Below, piece by piece: positions 1-8,638 of a DNA stretch of 64,000 nt. The notes under the pieces were generated by a model. That model was not told the origin of the DNA and did not search any database. It saw only the letters and a list, made by a program, of their open reading frames with translations. The stretch lies in contig JBEANL010000001.1 of the NCBI GenBank assembly GCA_041165405.1, forward strand, positions 124,001-188,000, read 5' to 3'. The translations under genes were made by a program, and so were the position numbers. Positions within the stretch are counted from its first letter, which is position 1. Every line of letters starts with the position of its first letter. Source of the stretch: Methylopumilus sp009926035. GTDB lineage: Bacteria; Pseudomonadota; Gammaproteobacteria; Burkholderiales; Methylophilaceae.

Positions 1-321
1 AATCAAAAAAGTAGTTACTAAAGTTCCAACCATGAGCGCTATTTGACCTTCTCCATAAAGCCTAACAGTAATCACCGTCACGAACATTGCAGAGGCTGCA
101 TTCGCGAATTCTTTACATAGCAATATAACCCCTAAAAGCTTATCTGTTGAAAAGAGAAGTTTCTGAGTAAGTTTTGCTGCATGATTACCCTGGGATACTA
201 GATGTTTTAATCTATAACGATTGACTGTCATTAAGCTTGTTTCAGCAAGCGAGAAAAATGCTGATATAGCAACTAAAGCTATAAGAATGACAAATTGATA
301 GCTAATGGAAAGGGTGTTCAA
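1..321 (-). CDS. CNNM/CorC-family membrane protein, N-terminal part
   Basis: The gene is cut by the window edge, so only about 107 N-terminal residues are visible. They show a first membrane segment followed by FFSLAETSLMTVNRYRLKHL, the typical opening of the CNNM (DUF21) transmembrane domain in HlyC/CorC-family ion transporters. CBS domains would be expected beyond the edge but are not visible. The start is TTG at 321-319, because an in-frame TAA lies at 325-327 and no ATG intervenes. It begins 13 bases after the secF stop and probably belongs to the same transcript. A substrate such as magnesium or cobalt is only family inference. Confidence 0.8.
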   Translation of the reverse strand, partial: MNTLSISYQFVILIALVAISAFFSLAETSLMTVNRYRLKHLVSQGNHAAKLTQKLLFSTDKLLGVILLCKEFANAASAMFVTVITVRLYGEGQIALMVGTLVTTFLI

Positions 322-334
322 AGTTTAAAAAAAC

Positions 335-1273
335 TTAAGGATTAATTTCTTGTGATTGATTTTCTTTAGGTTGATCTTGACTGAGATTGCGCTGAGACAC
401 ACCAAGCCACATTGCTACCGGACATGCTACAAGTACTGACGAATAAATGCCAAATAAAATACCAATCGTTAAAGCAAGTGAGAAGTTATGAAGGGTTTCT
501 CCACCAAAGAATAGCATTGAGCACACCATAGTTTGTGTCATAAGATGAGTAATCACAGTGCGTGACATTGTTCTTGTGATCGCGTTATCAATGACTTCGA
601 CCACACTTGCTTTTCTCATTTTTTTAAAATTTTCTCTGACGCGATCAAAAACAACAACAGATTCATTTACAGAATAGCCTAATACAGCAAGAATGGCTGC
701 AAGAACGGTGAGATTAAATTCCCATTGAAAAAATGCAAAAAAGCCCAAAATAATAATGACATCATGCATATTAGCAATGATGGCTGCAACCGCAAAACGC
801 CATTCAAATCTTAGTGCAAGATAAGCGATAATTCCAAAGCATACAAGGAGCAAAGCGAGCGCACCATTTGCATAAAGTTCTTCACCAACTTGCGAGCCCA
901 CAGATTCTACTCTTTGTATTTTTGTATCTTTATCGCTTTCAATAAGAGCTGATGATACTTTTTCTGATAATTGAGCAATCGATAAATCTTGTCGAATAGG
1001 TAAGCGAATCAAAACATCTTTACTTGTGCCAAAGTTTTGCACCGTTGCATCTTTAAGATCAATTTTATCCATTACTTGACGAATTTTATCGATATCTGCC
1101 GGATGGCTATAACTGACTTCCATAAGTGTGCCGCCAGTAAAATCAACACCAAGATTAAGACCTTTAAGACCCAAGAAGATAATCGCAATAATGAAAGTGA
1201 TGAGAGAAATGGTCGTGGTTAAGCGACCATAACTCATGAAAGGGATATCTTTTTTTATTCTAAATAATTCCAT
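335..1273 (-). CDS. secF: Protein translocase subunit SecF
   Basis: This 312-residue inner-membrane protein partners SecD in the SecDF-YajC complex, which uses the proton gradient to pull preproteins through SecYEG. It has one N-terminal membrane segment (about 18-38), the conserved GVDFTGG motif at 42-48, a short periplasmic domain, and five C-terminal membrane segments including the conserved GYSVNESVVVFDRVREN stretch. Length is normal for proteobacterial SecF. It starts two bases after the secD stop, so translation is probably coupled. I see nothing odd in it. Confidence 0.97.
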   Translation of the reverse strand: MELFRIKKDIPFMSYGRLTTTISLITFIIAIIFLGLKGLNLGVDFTGGTLMEVSYSHPADIDKIRQVMDKIDLKDATVQNFGTSKDVLIRLPIRQDLSIAQLSEKVSSALIESDKDTKIQRVESVGSQVGEELYANGALALLLVCFGIIAYLALRFEWRFAVAAIIANMHDVIIILGFFAFFQWEFNLTVLAAILAVLGYSVNESVVVFDRVRENFKKMRKASVVEVIDNAITRTMSRTVITHLMTQTMVCSMLFFGGETLHNFSLALTIGILFGIYSSVLVACPVAMWLGVSQRNLSQDQPKENQSQEINP

Positions 1274-1275
1274 AA

Positions 1276-3129
1276 TTAGTCTTGATGGGGCCTATAGATC
1301 TGACCGATAGATAATTTATCAATTTTACGTCGATACCCGTAAAGAATATTCACAAGCGCTCTTGACACCAAGATAGCGCTAAACATGGAAGTTAAAATGC
1401 CTAATACATGAACGACAGCAAAACCCTTAATCGGACCTGTACCAAACATAAATAAGGCGAGACCTGCAATTAATGTCGTGACATTGGAATCTAGGATTGT
1501 GTCAAATGCGCGATCATAACCCGCATGAATACTTGCTTGCGGAGTATTGCCGTTTCTTAGCTCTTCTCTGATTCTTTCGTTAATAAGCACGTTTGCATCA
1601 ATTGCCATACCTAATGCTAAGGCAATCGCTGCCAATCCAGGAAGTGTGAGAGTGGCTTGGAGAATGGATAATAAAGCGACTAATAATAATAAATTTACAC
1701 CAAGAGCAAAAATAGAAACGCCTCCAAAGATCATGTAGTAAACGATCATCATGACGGAAATAGCTGCAAACCCCCACAAAGTAGAGTGAATACCTCGTTT
1801 AATGTTTTCTTCACCCATACTTGGGCCAACGGTGCGCTCTTCAATTATTTGCATAGGGGCTGCAAGAGCTCCAGCTCTCAGTAAAAGAGATATATCGGTA
1901 GCTTCTTGTGGGCTATTCATTCCAGAAATTTGTACGCGACCACCACCAATTTCTTGTTGAATGACCGGTGCTGTCACAACTTCTGTTTGTCCTTTTTCTA
2001 TAAGAAGAATCGCCAAGCGTTTACCTACATTTTCACGAGTGACTTGTTTAAATATATTTGAACCTCTTCCATCCAGCGTCACATGCACAACAGATCTACC
2101 TGATTGTTGATCTACACCTGGACCAGCGTCAGTAATTCTGTCGCCTGTCAGTAATACATTTTTCTTTACAAGAATAGCCCTGCCGTCTCTGTCTTTAAAT
2201 AAATCGTCTCCAAAAGGGGTGTTGCCTTTTTGAGCACTTTCCAAAGTAGCAATATCTGTTTTATCTTCATCGACTAATCTTATTTCGAGTGTCGCTGTTC
2301 GTCCAAGAATTTCTTTAGCTTTGGCTGTATCTTGAACCCCTGGAAGTTGGACAACAATCCGATCTAAACCTTGTTGCTGGATAATAGGCTCAGCAACGCC
2401 CAGTTCGTTGATGCGGTTATGAAGTGTTTGTAAATTTTGTTTGAGGGCGAATTCTTGAATTTTTTTCTTACCCATTTCGCTCATTCCAATATCGAGGGCT
2501 TTATCTTTTCCAGATGAAGATTCATTAACCATTAAATCTGGGTAATTTACTTTGATAAGTTTTTTAGCTTTTTCTAACTCTTCTTGGCTGTCAAACTGAA
2601 GTTTTACAATTTCATTTAATCTTGAAGCGCCAATATATGAGATGCGTTCTTTTCTAAGCGTCATACGGAAATCATTTAAGTAGCTTTCAGCCGCTTTTTC
2701 AGCCGCAGCTTTCATGTCTACTTGAAGAAGAAAGTGGACACCACCTCTTAAATCCAAACCGAGATACATGGGAATAGCACCAATTTTAGATAGCCATGAA
2801 GGCGACTTAGATACAAGGTTTAGAGCAATTACATAATTACCGCCGAGTGCGTTTTGAAGTGCATCTTTTGCTTTAACTTGACCGTCAGGATTTGAAAATT
2901 TAACTTTGACGCCATTAGGCTCTTGAATAATTCCATCAAAAGGAAGGCTCGCTTCTTTTAAAGTGCTTTCAATCGTAGCTAAAATAGATAAATCTAATTT
3001 ATCTGAGGCTTTAGTTGGCATGATTTGAACAGCAGGCGATTCACCAAAGAAATTAGGAACAGAGTAAATCAAGCCAATAAAAATTGCGATTAAAACAAGG
3101 CCATACTTCCATTTAGGATATTGATTCAT
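1276..3129 (-). CDS. secD: Protein translocase subunit SecD
   Basis: SecD is the larger subunit of the SecDF export motor. The 617-residue product has an N-terminal membrane helix (about 9-27), a GLDLRGG motif at 124-130 opening the conserved D1 region, a large periplasmic part, and a C-terminal block of five membrane helices with the family sequence ALGMAIDANVLINERIREE, where the Asp is proposed to take part in proton transfer. Length matches proteobacterial SecD. It sits between yajC (27 bases upstream) and secF in the usual order. Confidence 0.97.
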   Translation of the reverse strand: MNQYPKWKYGLVLIAIFIGLIYSVPNFFGESPAVQIMPTKASDKLDLSILATIESTLKEASLPFDGIIQEPNGVKVKFSNPDGQVKAKDALQNALGGNYVIALNLVSKSPSWLSKIGAIPMYLGLDLRGGVHFLLQVDMKAAAEKAAESYLNDFRMTLRKERISYIGASRLNEIVKLQFDSQEELEKAKKLIKVNYPDLMVNESSSGKDKALDIGMSEMGKKKIQEFALKQNLQTLHNRINELGVAEPIIQQQGLDRIVVQLPGVQDTAKAKEILGRTATLEIRLVDEDKTDIATLESAQKGNTPFGDDLFKDRDGRAILVKKNVLLTGDRITDAGPGVDQQSGRSVVHVTLDGRGSNIFKQVTRENVGKRLAILLIEKGQTEVVTAPVIQQEIGGGRVQISGMNSPQEATDISLLLRAGALAAPMQIIEERTVGPSMGEENIKRGIHSTLWGFAAISVMMIVYYMIFGGVSIFALGVNLLLLVALLSILQATLTLPGLAAIALALGMAIDANVLINERIREELRNGNTPQASIHAGYDRAFDTILDSNVTTLIAGLALFMFGTGPIKGFAVVHVLGILTSMFSAILVSRALVNILYGYRRKIDKLSIGQIYRPHQD

Positions 3130-3156
3130 TATTAACTTAAGCCGTCAATTCAGAAA

Positions 3157-3471
3157 TTAGATAGATTTTATGGTGCCTTTAGGCAGCAGAGTTTGTATAG
3201 ATTGCTTCTGGATATGCATTTGAGTTCCAGTCGTAATTTCTAATGTAACAAATTGATCTTTGATTTTCACAACTTTGCCGAGCACACCTCCGTTAGTTAC
3301 AACTTCATCATCTTTTTTAAGTGACTCAATCATAAGTTTGTGGGCTTTTGCTTGTTTCATTTGAGGGCGAATTAACATAAAGTAAAAAAGCACAAAAATG
3401 ATAATAAATGGCAAAAAGCTCATCAAATCCGTGGGTGGGGTATCAGCAGCATATGCGTGATTTATAAACAT
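3157..3471 (-). CDS. yajC: Sec translocase accessory subunit YajC
   Basis: A 104-residue membrane protein of the SecDF-YajC subcomplex. It has one hydrophobic segment (about 18-38) ending in the typical RPQMKQ motif, then a small cytoplasmic domain containing DEVVTNGGVLGKV, a family hallmark. An AGGA Shine-Dalgarno sequence precedes the ATG. It lies between tgt and secD, the classical bacterial order. YajC is not essential in E. coli and its exact role is still debated. Confidence 0.95.
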   Translation of the reverse strand: MFINHAYAADTPPTDLMSFLPFIIIFVLFYFMLIRPQMKQAKAHKLMIESLKKDDEVVTNGGVLGKVVKIKDQFVTLEITTGTQMHIQKQSIQTLLPKGTIKSI

Positions 3472-3525
3472 TTATATTTCCTACAGGTAATTAATTTTAA
3501 AGGTTAATTTTAGCACAGCAGGCGT

Positions 3526-4632
3526 TTATTGAATGCCGCGTTTCCTGTTTTGATGGAATATTTTTCTATAAGTTTCAAATGCACCGGTTTCGATGGCTAG
3601 TCTGGCCTCTTGAACTATTTTTTGATAATAAAACAAATTATGGATGGTATTGAGACGAGAGCCTAACATTTCTCCAATTCTAAAAAGATGGTGAAGGTAG
3701 GCGCGAGAAAAGTTTTGACAGGTATAACAGTCGCAATCGCTATCGATTGGATTTGTATCATTTTTATACTGTGTATTTTTAAGCTTTAAATCTCCATACC
3801 GAGTAAATAGCCAGCCATTCCTTGCATTTCTTGTCGGCATCACGCAGTCAAACATATCAATACCATGAGCAATTGCCTCAACTATATCTTCTGGGGTGCC
3901 AACGCCCATCAAATAGCGTGGTTTATCTTCGGGCATTTTAGGCGCAATAAAAGCAATAACTTTTTGCATTTCTTCTTTGGGTTCGCCGACCGATAATCCG
4001 CCAATTGCATAACCATCAAAATTAATTTTTTTTAATTCATCAAGCGAGTGCTCTCTAAGGTCTTCAAACATGCCTCCTTGAATGATGCCAAATAAAGCGT
4101 TCTGATTTGATTCATGTGCTACTTTGCTTCTACAAGCCCATTTTAAACTGAGCTGCATAGAGGTTTTTGCCTCCTCATAGGAGGCTGGATATGGCGTACA
4201 TTCATCAAAAATCATCACAATATCTGAGTTAAGTGCTTTTTGAATTCGCATGGATTCTTCAGGACTTAGAAAACAAGAATCTCCATTAATGGGCGATTTA
4301 AATTCAACACCTTCCTCAGTAATTTTTCTCATTTTGCCAAGGCTCCATACCTGAAAGCCACCAGAATCAGTAAGGATAGATCGACGCCATTGGATAAAGT
4401 CATGCAGCCCTTTGAAAGTTGAAATAGTTTCAAGACCAGGACGAAGCCATAGATGAAAAGTATTTCCAAGAATAATTTCAAAACCTATAGATTCCAAATC
4501 TTGAGGGCTTAAAGATTTGACTGCACCATATGTGCCTACAGGCATAAATACCGGTGTTTGCACGGTGCCATGTTGGAGTTTTAATTCACCACGTCTGGCT
4601 TCGCCATCTTTTTGGATGAGATTGAATTGCAT
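3526..4632 (-). CDS. tgt: Queuine tRNA-ribosyltransferase
   Basis: Tgt exchanges guanine-34 for the queuosine precursor preQ1 in tRNAs with GUN anticodons (Asp, Asn, His, Tyr). The 368-residue protein carries the substrate-pocket motif DSGGFQVWS from residue 89, the catalytic Asp262 in FDCVMPTRNARNG, and a complete zinc site: Cys300, Cys302, Cys305 and His331 with C-x-C-x2-C-x25-H spacing. It is the first gene of the tgt-yajC-secDF operon. The upstream 111 bases are shared with the divergent pssA gene and should hold promoters for both. Confidence 0.97.
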   Translation of the reverse strand: MQFNLIQKDGEARRGELKLQHGTVQTPVFMPVGTYGAVKSLSPQDLESIGFEIILGNTFHLWLRPGLETISTFKGLHDFIQWRRSILTDSGGFQVWSLGKMRKITEEGVEFKSPINGDSCFLSPEESMRIQKALNSDIVMIFDECTPYPASYEEAKTSMQLSLKWACRSKVAHESNQNALFGIIQGGMFEDLREHSLDELKKINFDGYAIGGLSVGEPKEEMQKVIAFIAPKMPEDKPRYLMGVGTPEDIVEAIAHGIDMFDCVMPTRNARNGWLFTRYGDLKLKNTQYKNDTNPIDSDCDCYTCQNFSRAYLHHLFRIGEMLGSRLNTIHNLFYYQKIVQEARLAIETGAFETYRKIFHQNRKRGIQ

Positions 4633-4706
4633 GTTTATATTGTGAGTTCGTTCTGTAGTAAGTCAATGAGTATAAATTAGAATTAATGAAATCGTTAAAG
4701 CTTTGT

Positions 4707-4712
4707 TATACT
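4707..4712 (+). promoter_or_regulatory. Candidate -10 element for pssA-leuA
   Basis: TATACT lies 32 bases before the pssA start in the divergent tgt/pssA gap. It is close to the sigma-70 consensus. The matching -35 region (TTAATG, about 4683-4688) is poor. This is sequence inspection only. Confidence 0.35.
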
Positions 4713-4743
4713 AAAAGATTAAGTTTTCACTTGAAAATGAGAC

Positions 4744-5523
4744 ATGAAAAAGTTTAAAAGTATCGGAAAAAATAAAGAAAATTTATTAAGAAATAAAATA
4801 GGGAAGCATACTTTTTATTTGCTGCCTAATTTTATTACAACGGCTTCTTTATTCTCTGGATTCTATTCTATTGTACAAGCGATGAATGGTAAGTATGAGC
4901 TCGCAGCTATTGCTATTTTTATTGCCATTATTATGGATGGATTAGATGGTCGTATTGCAAGACTGACCCATACTGAAAGTGCATTTGGTGCAGAGTACGA
5001 TAGTCTTTCTGATATGGTTTCATTTGGCGTAGCACCCGCTCTAATTCTCTATGTTTGGGCATTAAAGCCTTTGGGGAAATTAGGTTGGATTGCAGCGTTT
5101 GTTTATTGTTGTTGTGCAGCGTTTCGACTTGCTCGCTTTAATGTGAAATTAGATCAAGATGAAAAAAAATATTTTTTTGGATTACCAAGCCCAGCTGCAG
5201 CTGCATTGCTTGTGAGTTTTGTTTGGGTGTCCAATGAAAACGGTTTTAGTGGAAGCGAGATTTTTTTTAACATGATCAAAATGAAATGGGTTTCATGGTC
5301 ATTGACGATGTTAATCGCGCTCTCAATGGTAAGCGAGATTAGATTCTACAGTGGCAAAGATATTAATCTTAGAAACAGCGTTCCATTCGTTGCTATTTTA
5401 TTAGTCATTTTGGCGTTTGTATTAGTTTCTTATAGTCCGCCTGAAGCTATCTTCATAATAGTGGGCTGCTACTTTTTATCAGGCTATTTCAATTTAATAA
5501 GACAGTTTAAATTTAAAAAATAA
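4744..5523 (+). CDS. pssA: CDP-diacylglycerol-serine O-phosphatidyltransferase
   Basis: This membrane enzyme makes phosphatidylserine from CDP-diacylglycerol and L-serine, the first step towards phosphatidylethanolamine. The CDP-alcohol phosphotransferase signature D-G-x2-A-R-x8-G-x3-D-x3-D is complete (Asp68, Gly69, Ala72, Arg73, Gly82, Asp86, Asp90). Several hydrophobic helices follow. At 259 residues it is the membrane-type PssA, not the E. coli soluble type. The leuA start follows 10 bases after its stop, so the two are probably cotranscribed. Confidence 0.94.
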   Translation: MKKFKSIGKNKENLLRNKIGKHTFYLLPNFITTASLFSGFYSIVQAMNGKYELAAIAIFIAIIMDGLDGRIARLTHTESAFGAEYDSLSDMVSFGVAPALILYVWALKPLGKLGWIAAFVYCCCAAFRLARFNVKLDQDEKKYFFGLPSPAAAALLVSFVWVSNENGFSGSEIFFNMIKMKWVSWSLTMLIALSMVSEIRFYSGKDINLRNSVPFVAILLVILAFVLVSYSPPEAIFIIVGCYFLSGYFNLIRQFKFKK

Positions 5524-5533
5524 GGTGCACTAG

Positions 5534-7084
5534 ATGCAACAAGAAATTCAAAATAACAAACTCATTATTTTTGATACCACATTAAGAGACGGAGAACAAA
5601 GTCCTGGTGCTTCTATGACTCAGGAAGAGAAGTTACGTATTGCAAGGCAGCTTGAAAAGTTAGGTGTTGACGTGATTGAAGCAGGATTTGCGGCAGCAAG
5701 TCCAGGAGACTTTGAGTCCGTGAGTACTGTTGCAAAAAATATTAAAGAGTCAACTATATGTTCATTAGCGCGCGCCGTTGAAAATGATATTCGCAAAGCT
5801 GGTGAAGCAATTAAATATGCAAAAAAAGGACGTATCCATACATTCATTGCAACTAGCAAAATTCATATGGAAAATAAACTTCGCATGTCAGAAGATGAGG
5901 TGTTAGATCGAGCTGTTCAAGCGGTGAAATGGTCTTTGGAATATACCGATGATGTAGAGTTTTCTGCTGAAGATGCAGTGCGGTCCGAAATAAATTTTCT
6001 TGTAAAAGTTTTTAATGCTGTAATCAAAGCCGGCGCTAAAACTATTAATGTGCCAGATACTGTTGGTTATTCAATCCCAGGAGTTTGGGGTGAGCGAATG
6101 AAAACATTAATTAATCAAGTTGAAAATGCTTCAAAAGTTATATGGTCTACACACTGTCATAACGATCTTGGCATGGCTGTTGCAAATTCACTTGCTGCTG
6201 TCATGAATGGAGCAAGGCAAGTTGAATGCACTATTAATGGGTTGGGTGAAAGAGCAGGCAATGCAAGTTTAGAAGAAATTGTCATGGCAGTTAGAACAAG
6301 AAAAGATTTATTTAATTTAACGACGGGTATTGATACCACACAAATTGTGCCGACTTCAAAGTTGGTTTCAACAATTACAGGTTATCCTGTTCAACCTAAC
6401 AAAGCGATAGTGGGGGCAAATGCTTTTGCTCATGAATCTGGTATTCATCAAGATGGTGTTTTAAAACACAGAGAAACTTATGAAATTATGCGCGCTCAAG
6501 ATGTGGGTTGGGGCGCAAATAAGATTTCGCTTGGAAAATTATCAGGTCGTAATGCATTTAAAACAAGACTTCAAGAGCTAGGTATTGATATTCAATCCGA
6601 AGATATTGTTAATGCAGCATTTGCAAGATTTAAAGATTTGGCTGATAAGAAATCAGAAATTTTTGATGAAGACCTCCATGCTCTTATGAGTGAAGAATAT
6701 ACCTCAGAAGCGATAGAGCATTTCAAATTGATTCATTTAAAAACAATGACAGAGACAGGTACAACCCCTCATGCGGAAATTAAAATTTCTGAGAATGGAA
6801 AAGAAGTTATTGCTGAGTCTGCTGGAGGCGGTCCTGTAGATGCGACATTTAAAGCAATCGAAAAAATTGCAAACTCAGGTTCTGAACTGCAACTTTATTC
6901 TGTGAATAACATTACAAGCGGCACAGATGCTCAAGGTGAAGTGACTGTGAGACTCGCAAAGGGTGGTCGAATCGTGAATGGCCAAGGCGCTGATACAGAT
7001 ATTGTAATTGCATCTGCTAAAGCTTATATCAATGGATTAAACAAACTCCATTCCAAATTAGAACGCGCTCACCCTCAGGTTTAG
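5534..7084 (+). CDS. leuA: 2-isopropylmalate synthase
   Basis: LeuA condenses acetyl-CoA with 2-oxoisovalerate, the committed step of leucine synthesis. The 516-residue protein starts with the DRE-TIM metallolyase motif DTTLRDGEQSPG (14-25), has the metal-binding HCHNDLG near residue 207 and GLGERAGNASLEE further on, and ends in a LeuA allosteric dimerisation domain (about 385-505) that normally binds leucine. It is separated from other leu genes and lies between pssA and a HAD phosphatase. Length and motifs fit LeuA better than homocitrate or citramalate synthase, though close paralogues are hard to exclude by eye. Confidence 0.95.
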   Translation: MQQEIQNNKLIIFDTTLRDGEQSPGASMTQEEKLRIARQLEKLGVDVIEAGFAAASPGDFESVSTVAKNIKESTICSLARAVENDIRKAGEAIKYAKKGRIHTFIATSKIHMENKLRMSEDEVLDRAVQAVKWSLEYTDDVEFSAEDAVRSEINFLVKVFNAVIKAGAKTINVPDTVGYSIPGVWGERMKTLINQVENASKVIWSTHCHNDLGMAVANSLAAVMNGARQVECTINGLGERAGNASLEEIVMAVRTRKDLFNLTTGIDTTQIVPTSKLVSTITGYPVQPNKAIVGANAFAHESGIHQDGVLKHRETYEIMRAQDVGWGANKISLGKLSGRNAFKTRLQELGIDIQSEDIVNAAFARFKDLADKKSEIFDEDLHALMSEEYTSEAIEHFKLIHLKTMTETGTTPHAEIKISENGKEVIAESAGGGPVDATFKAIEKIANSGSELQLYSVNNITSGTDAQGEVTVRLAKGGRIVNGQGADTDIVIASAKAYINGLNKLHSKLERAHPQV

Positions 7085-7092
7085 GGGTTAAT

Positions 7093-7755
7093 TTGAATTT
7101 AGCACTTTTCGATTTAGATAATACTATTTTAGCTGGTGACAGTGACTATAACTGGAGTCGATTTTTGATTCAAGAAGGTTATCTAGACGGCAAAATTCAT
7201 GCTGAAAAAAATGAAAAATTTTATGCTGACTATAAAGCAGGCACTCTCGATATCTATGCGTTTGTGGAATTCCAATTTAAACCACTTGCTAGAAATCCAA
7301 GAAACGTTCTTAATCAACTTTTAAAAAAGTATGTAGACGAAATTATTAAGCCAATGATTACCGAAAAGGCTCGTGCGCTTGTCAAAAAGCATCAAGAAGA
7401 AGGAGATTTACTCATCGTCATTACAGCTACTAATAGCTTTATTACTAAACCGATTGCTGCATTATTTGGGATTGAAAATTTAATTGGCACTGATCCAGAA
7501 GAAAAAGAAGGTGAATTCACAGGTAAAGTTGCGGGTTTACCTTCTTTTAAAGAAGGTAAAGTGACGCGCTTAGAAGCTTGGCTTAAAAACAAGCATCTAT
7601 CATTTGCCGATTTTCAAAAATCATACTTTTATAGTGATTCGCATAATGATTTACCATTAATGCATAGAGTGACGCATCCTGTCGCTGTTGATTCTGATGA
7701 TATTTTAACGGAATACGCTAGATGTAAGGGTTGGCCTCAGATTTCTTTAAGATAA
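7093..7755 (+). CDS. HAD-superfamily subfamily IB phosphatase
   Basis: A 220-residue HAD-IB hydrolase. Motif I is FDLDNT with nucleophile Asp7 and acid/base Asp9; a serine/threonine motif II lies in VITAT near 115; the late acidic motif is SDSHNDLPLM near 181. It resembles SerB-like phosphatases annotated as HAD-IB hydrolases, and the substrate cannot be read from sequence. The start is TTG at 7093, preceded by AGGGG, since no ATG gives the full N-terminal motif. It follows leuA by 8 bases and converges on the next gene with 4 bases between them. Confidence 0.85.
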   Translation: MNLALFDLDNTILAGDSDYNWSRFLIQEGYLDGKIHAEKNEKFYADYKAGTLDIYAFVEFQFKPLARNPRNVLNQLLKKYVDEIIKPMITEKARALVKKHQEEGDLLIVITATNSFITKPIAALFGIENLIGTDPEEKEGEFTGKVAGLPSFKEGKVTRLEAWLKNKHLSFADFQKSYFYSDSHNDLPLMHRVTHPVAVDSDDILTEYARCKGWPQISLR

Positions 7756-7759
7756 TGCA

Positions 7760-8563
7760 TTATCTATGAAGAATAATTTCTAGAACAAATTTGCTTCCAA
7801 GATAAGACAGTAATAGAAATAAAAAGGCAGTCAGTGAAATATAAATAGATTTTCTTCCGCGCCAACCATTAAGTTTTTTTCCTGCTAGAAGAAGACCGTA
7901 AATTAACCAAGCTAAAATTGAGAAAATGGTTTTATGATTCAACTGGAGCGGTGTTTCGAAAACTTGCTCTGAAAATAAAATACCGCTGCCAAGTGTAATA
8001 GTTAATAAAATAAAACCAAATTTATTAATATTAAAAAGGAAATTCTCCATTTCAATTAAAGGCTGCGAACCACTCAAGAGCTGATCTATTTTCTTTTTTT
8101 CATGTAATTTTTTCTCAAAAATTAAAATAAATATGGACAGGTAAGCAGAGAAAGTGAATAGACTATATCCCAATAGAGCGATGGCGATATGTGTCACAAA
8201 TAATGGTGATAAGTCAGTCGTTAGAAAATGATTTGATAGAAAAAAAGGATGTATGATCAATAAAATCAATGATGGGATAAGCAAAAATGGCTGCAGATAG
8301 CTAAAATTTTTATTAAAATTAAGTAGCCAAAAAATCAAAATACTAAAAAAAGAAGTTGTAATAAGCGCATTAGTAAACCCGAGATTGATAGGGTTGAAAG
8401 AAATGCTAGCCTTAAGAATCGTAAAATGAGCTAATAAGCCAACGCCAATGAGTATCGCATTAAAATTAATCAGTTTTTTATTTGGCGTTGGATTTTTAAA
8501 TAGTAATAAACTTGGTGTGAGGTAACAAAAACAAGCTATTAAGATAGGCAGCCAAATTTCCAT
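7760..8563 (-). CDS. Cytochrome c assembly-type inner-membrane protein (YpjD/HemX-like)
   Basis: A 267-residue polytopic protein with about eight hydrophobic segments. It resembles the CcsA/HemX/YpjD family (cytochrome c assembly domain), with the SPLFVTHIAIALLGYSLFT helix and a basic EKKLHEKKK loop near the middle. Proteobacterial members are often encoded divergently beside ffh, as here. Family relatives take part in haem handling for cytochrome c maturation, but the YpjD branch has no settled function. It points away from ffh across a 75-base gap. Confidence 0.8.
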   Translation of the reverse strand: MEIWLPILIACFCYLTPSLLLFKNPTPNKKLINFNAILIGVGLLAHFTILKASISFNPINLGFTNALITTSFFSILIFWLLNFNKNFSYLQPFLLIPSLILLIIHPFFLSNHFLTTDLSPLFVTHIAIALLGYSLFTFSAYLSIFILIFEKKLHEKKKIDQLLSGSQPLIEMENFLFNINKFGFILLTITLGSGILFSEQVFETPLQLNHKTIFSILAWLIYGLLLAGKKLNGWRGRKSIYISLTAFLFLLLSYLGSKFVLEIILHR

Positions 8564-8638
8564 AATTTTTTTATTGGTAATTAAAAGTTTAATATACCAT
8601 GTACATAAAGAAGAGTTAACTTAAAACAGGATACAAAT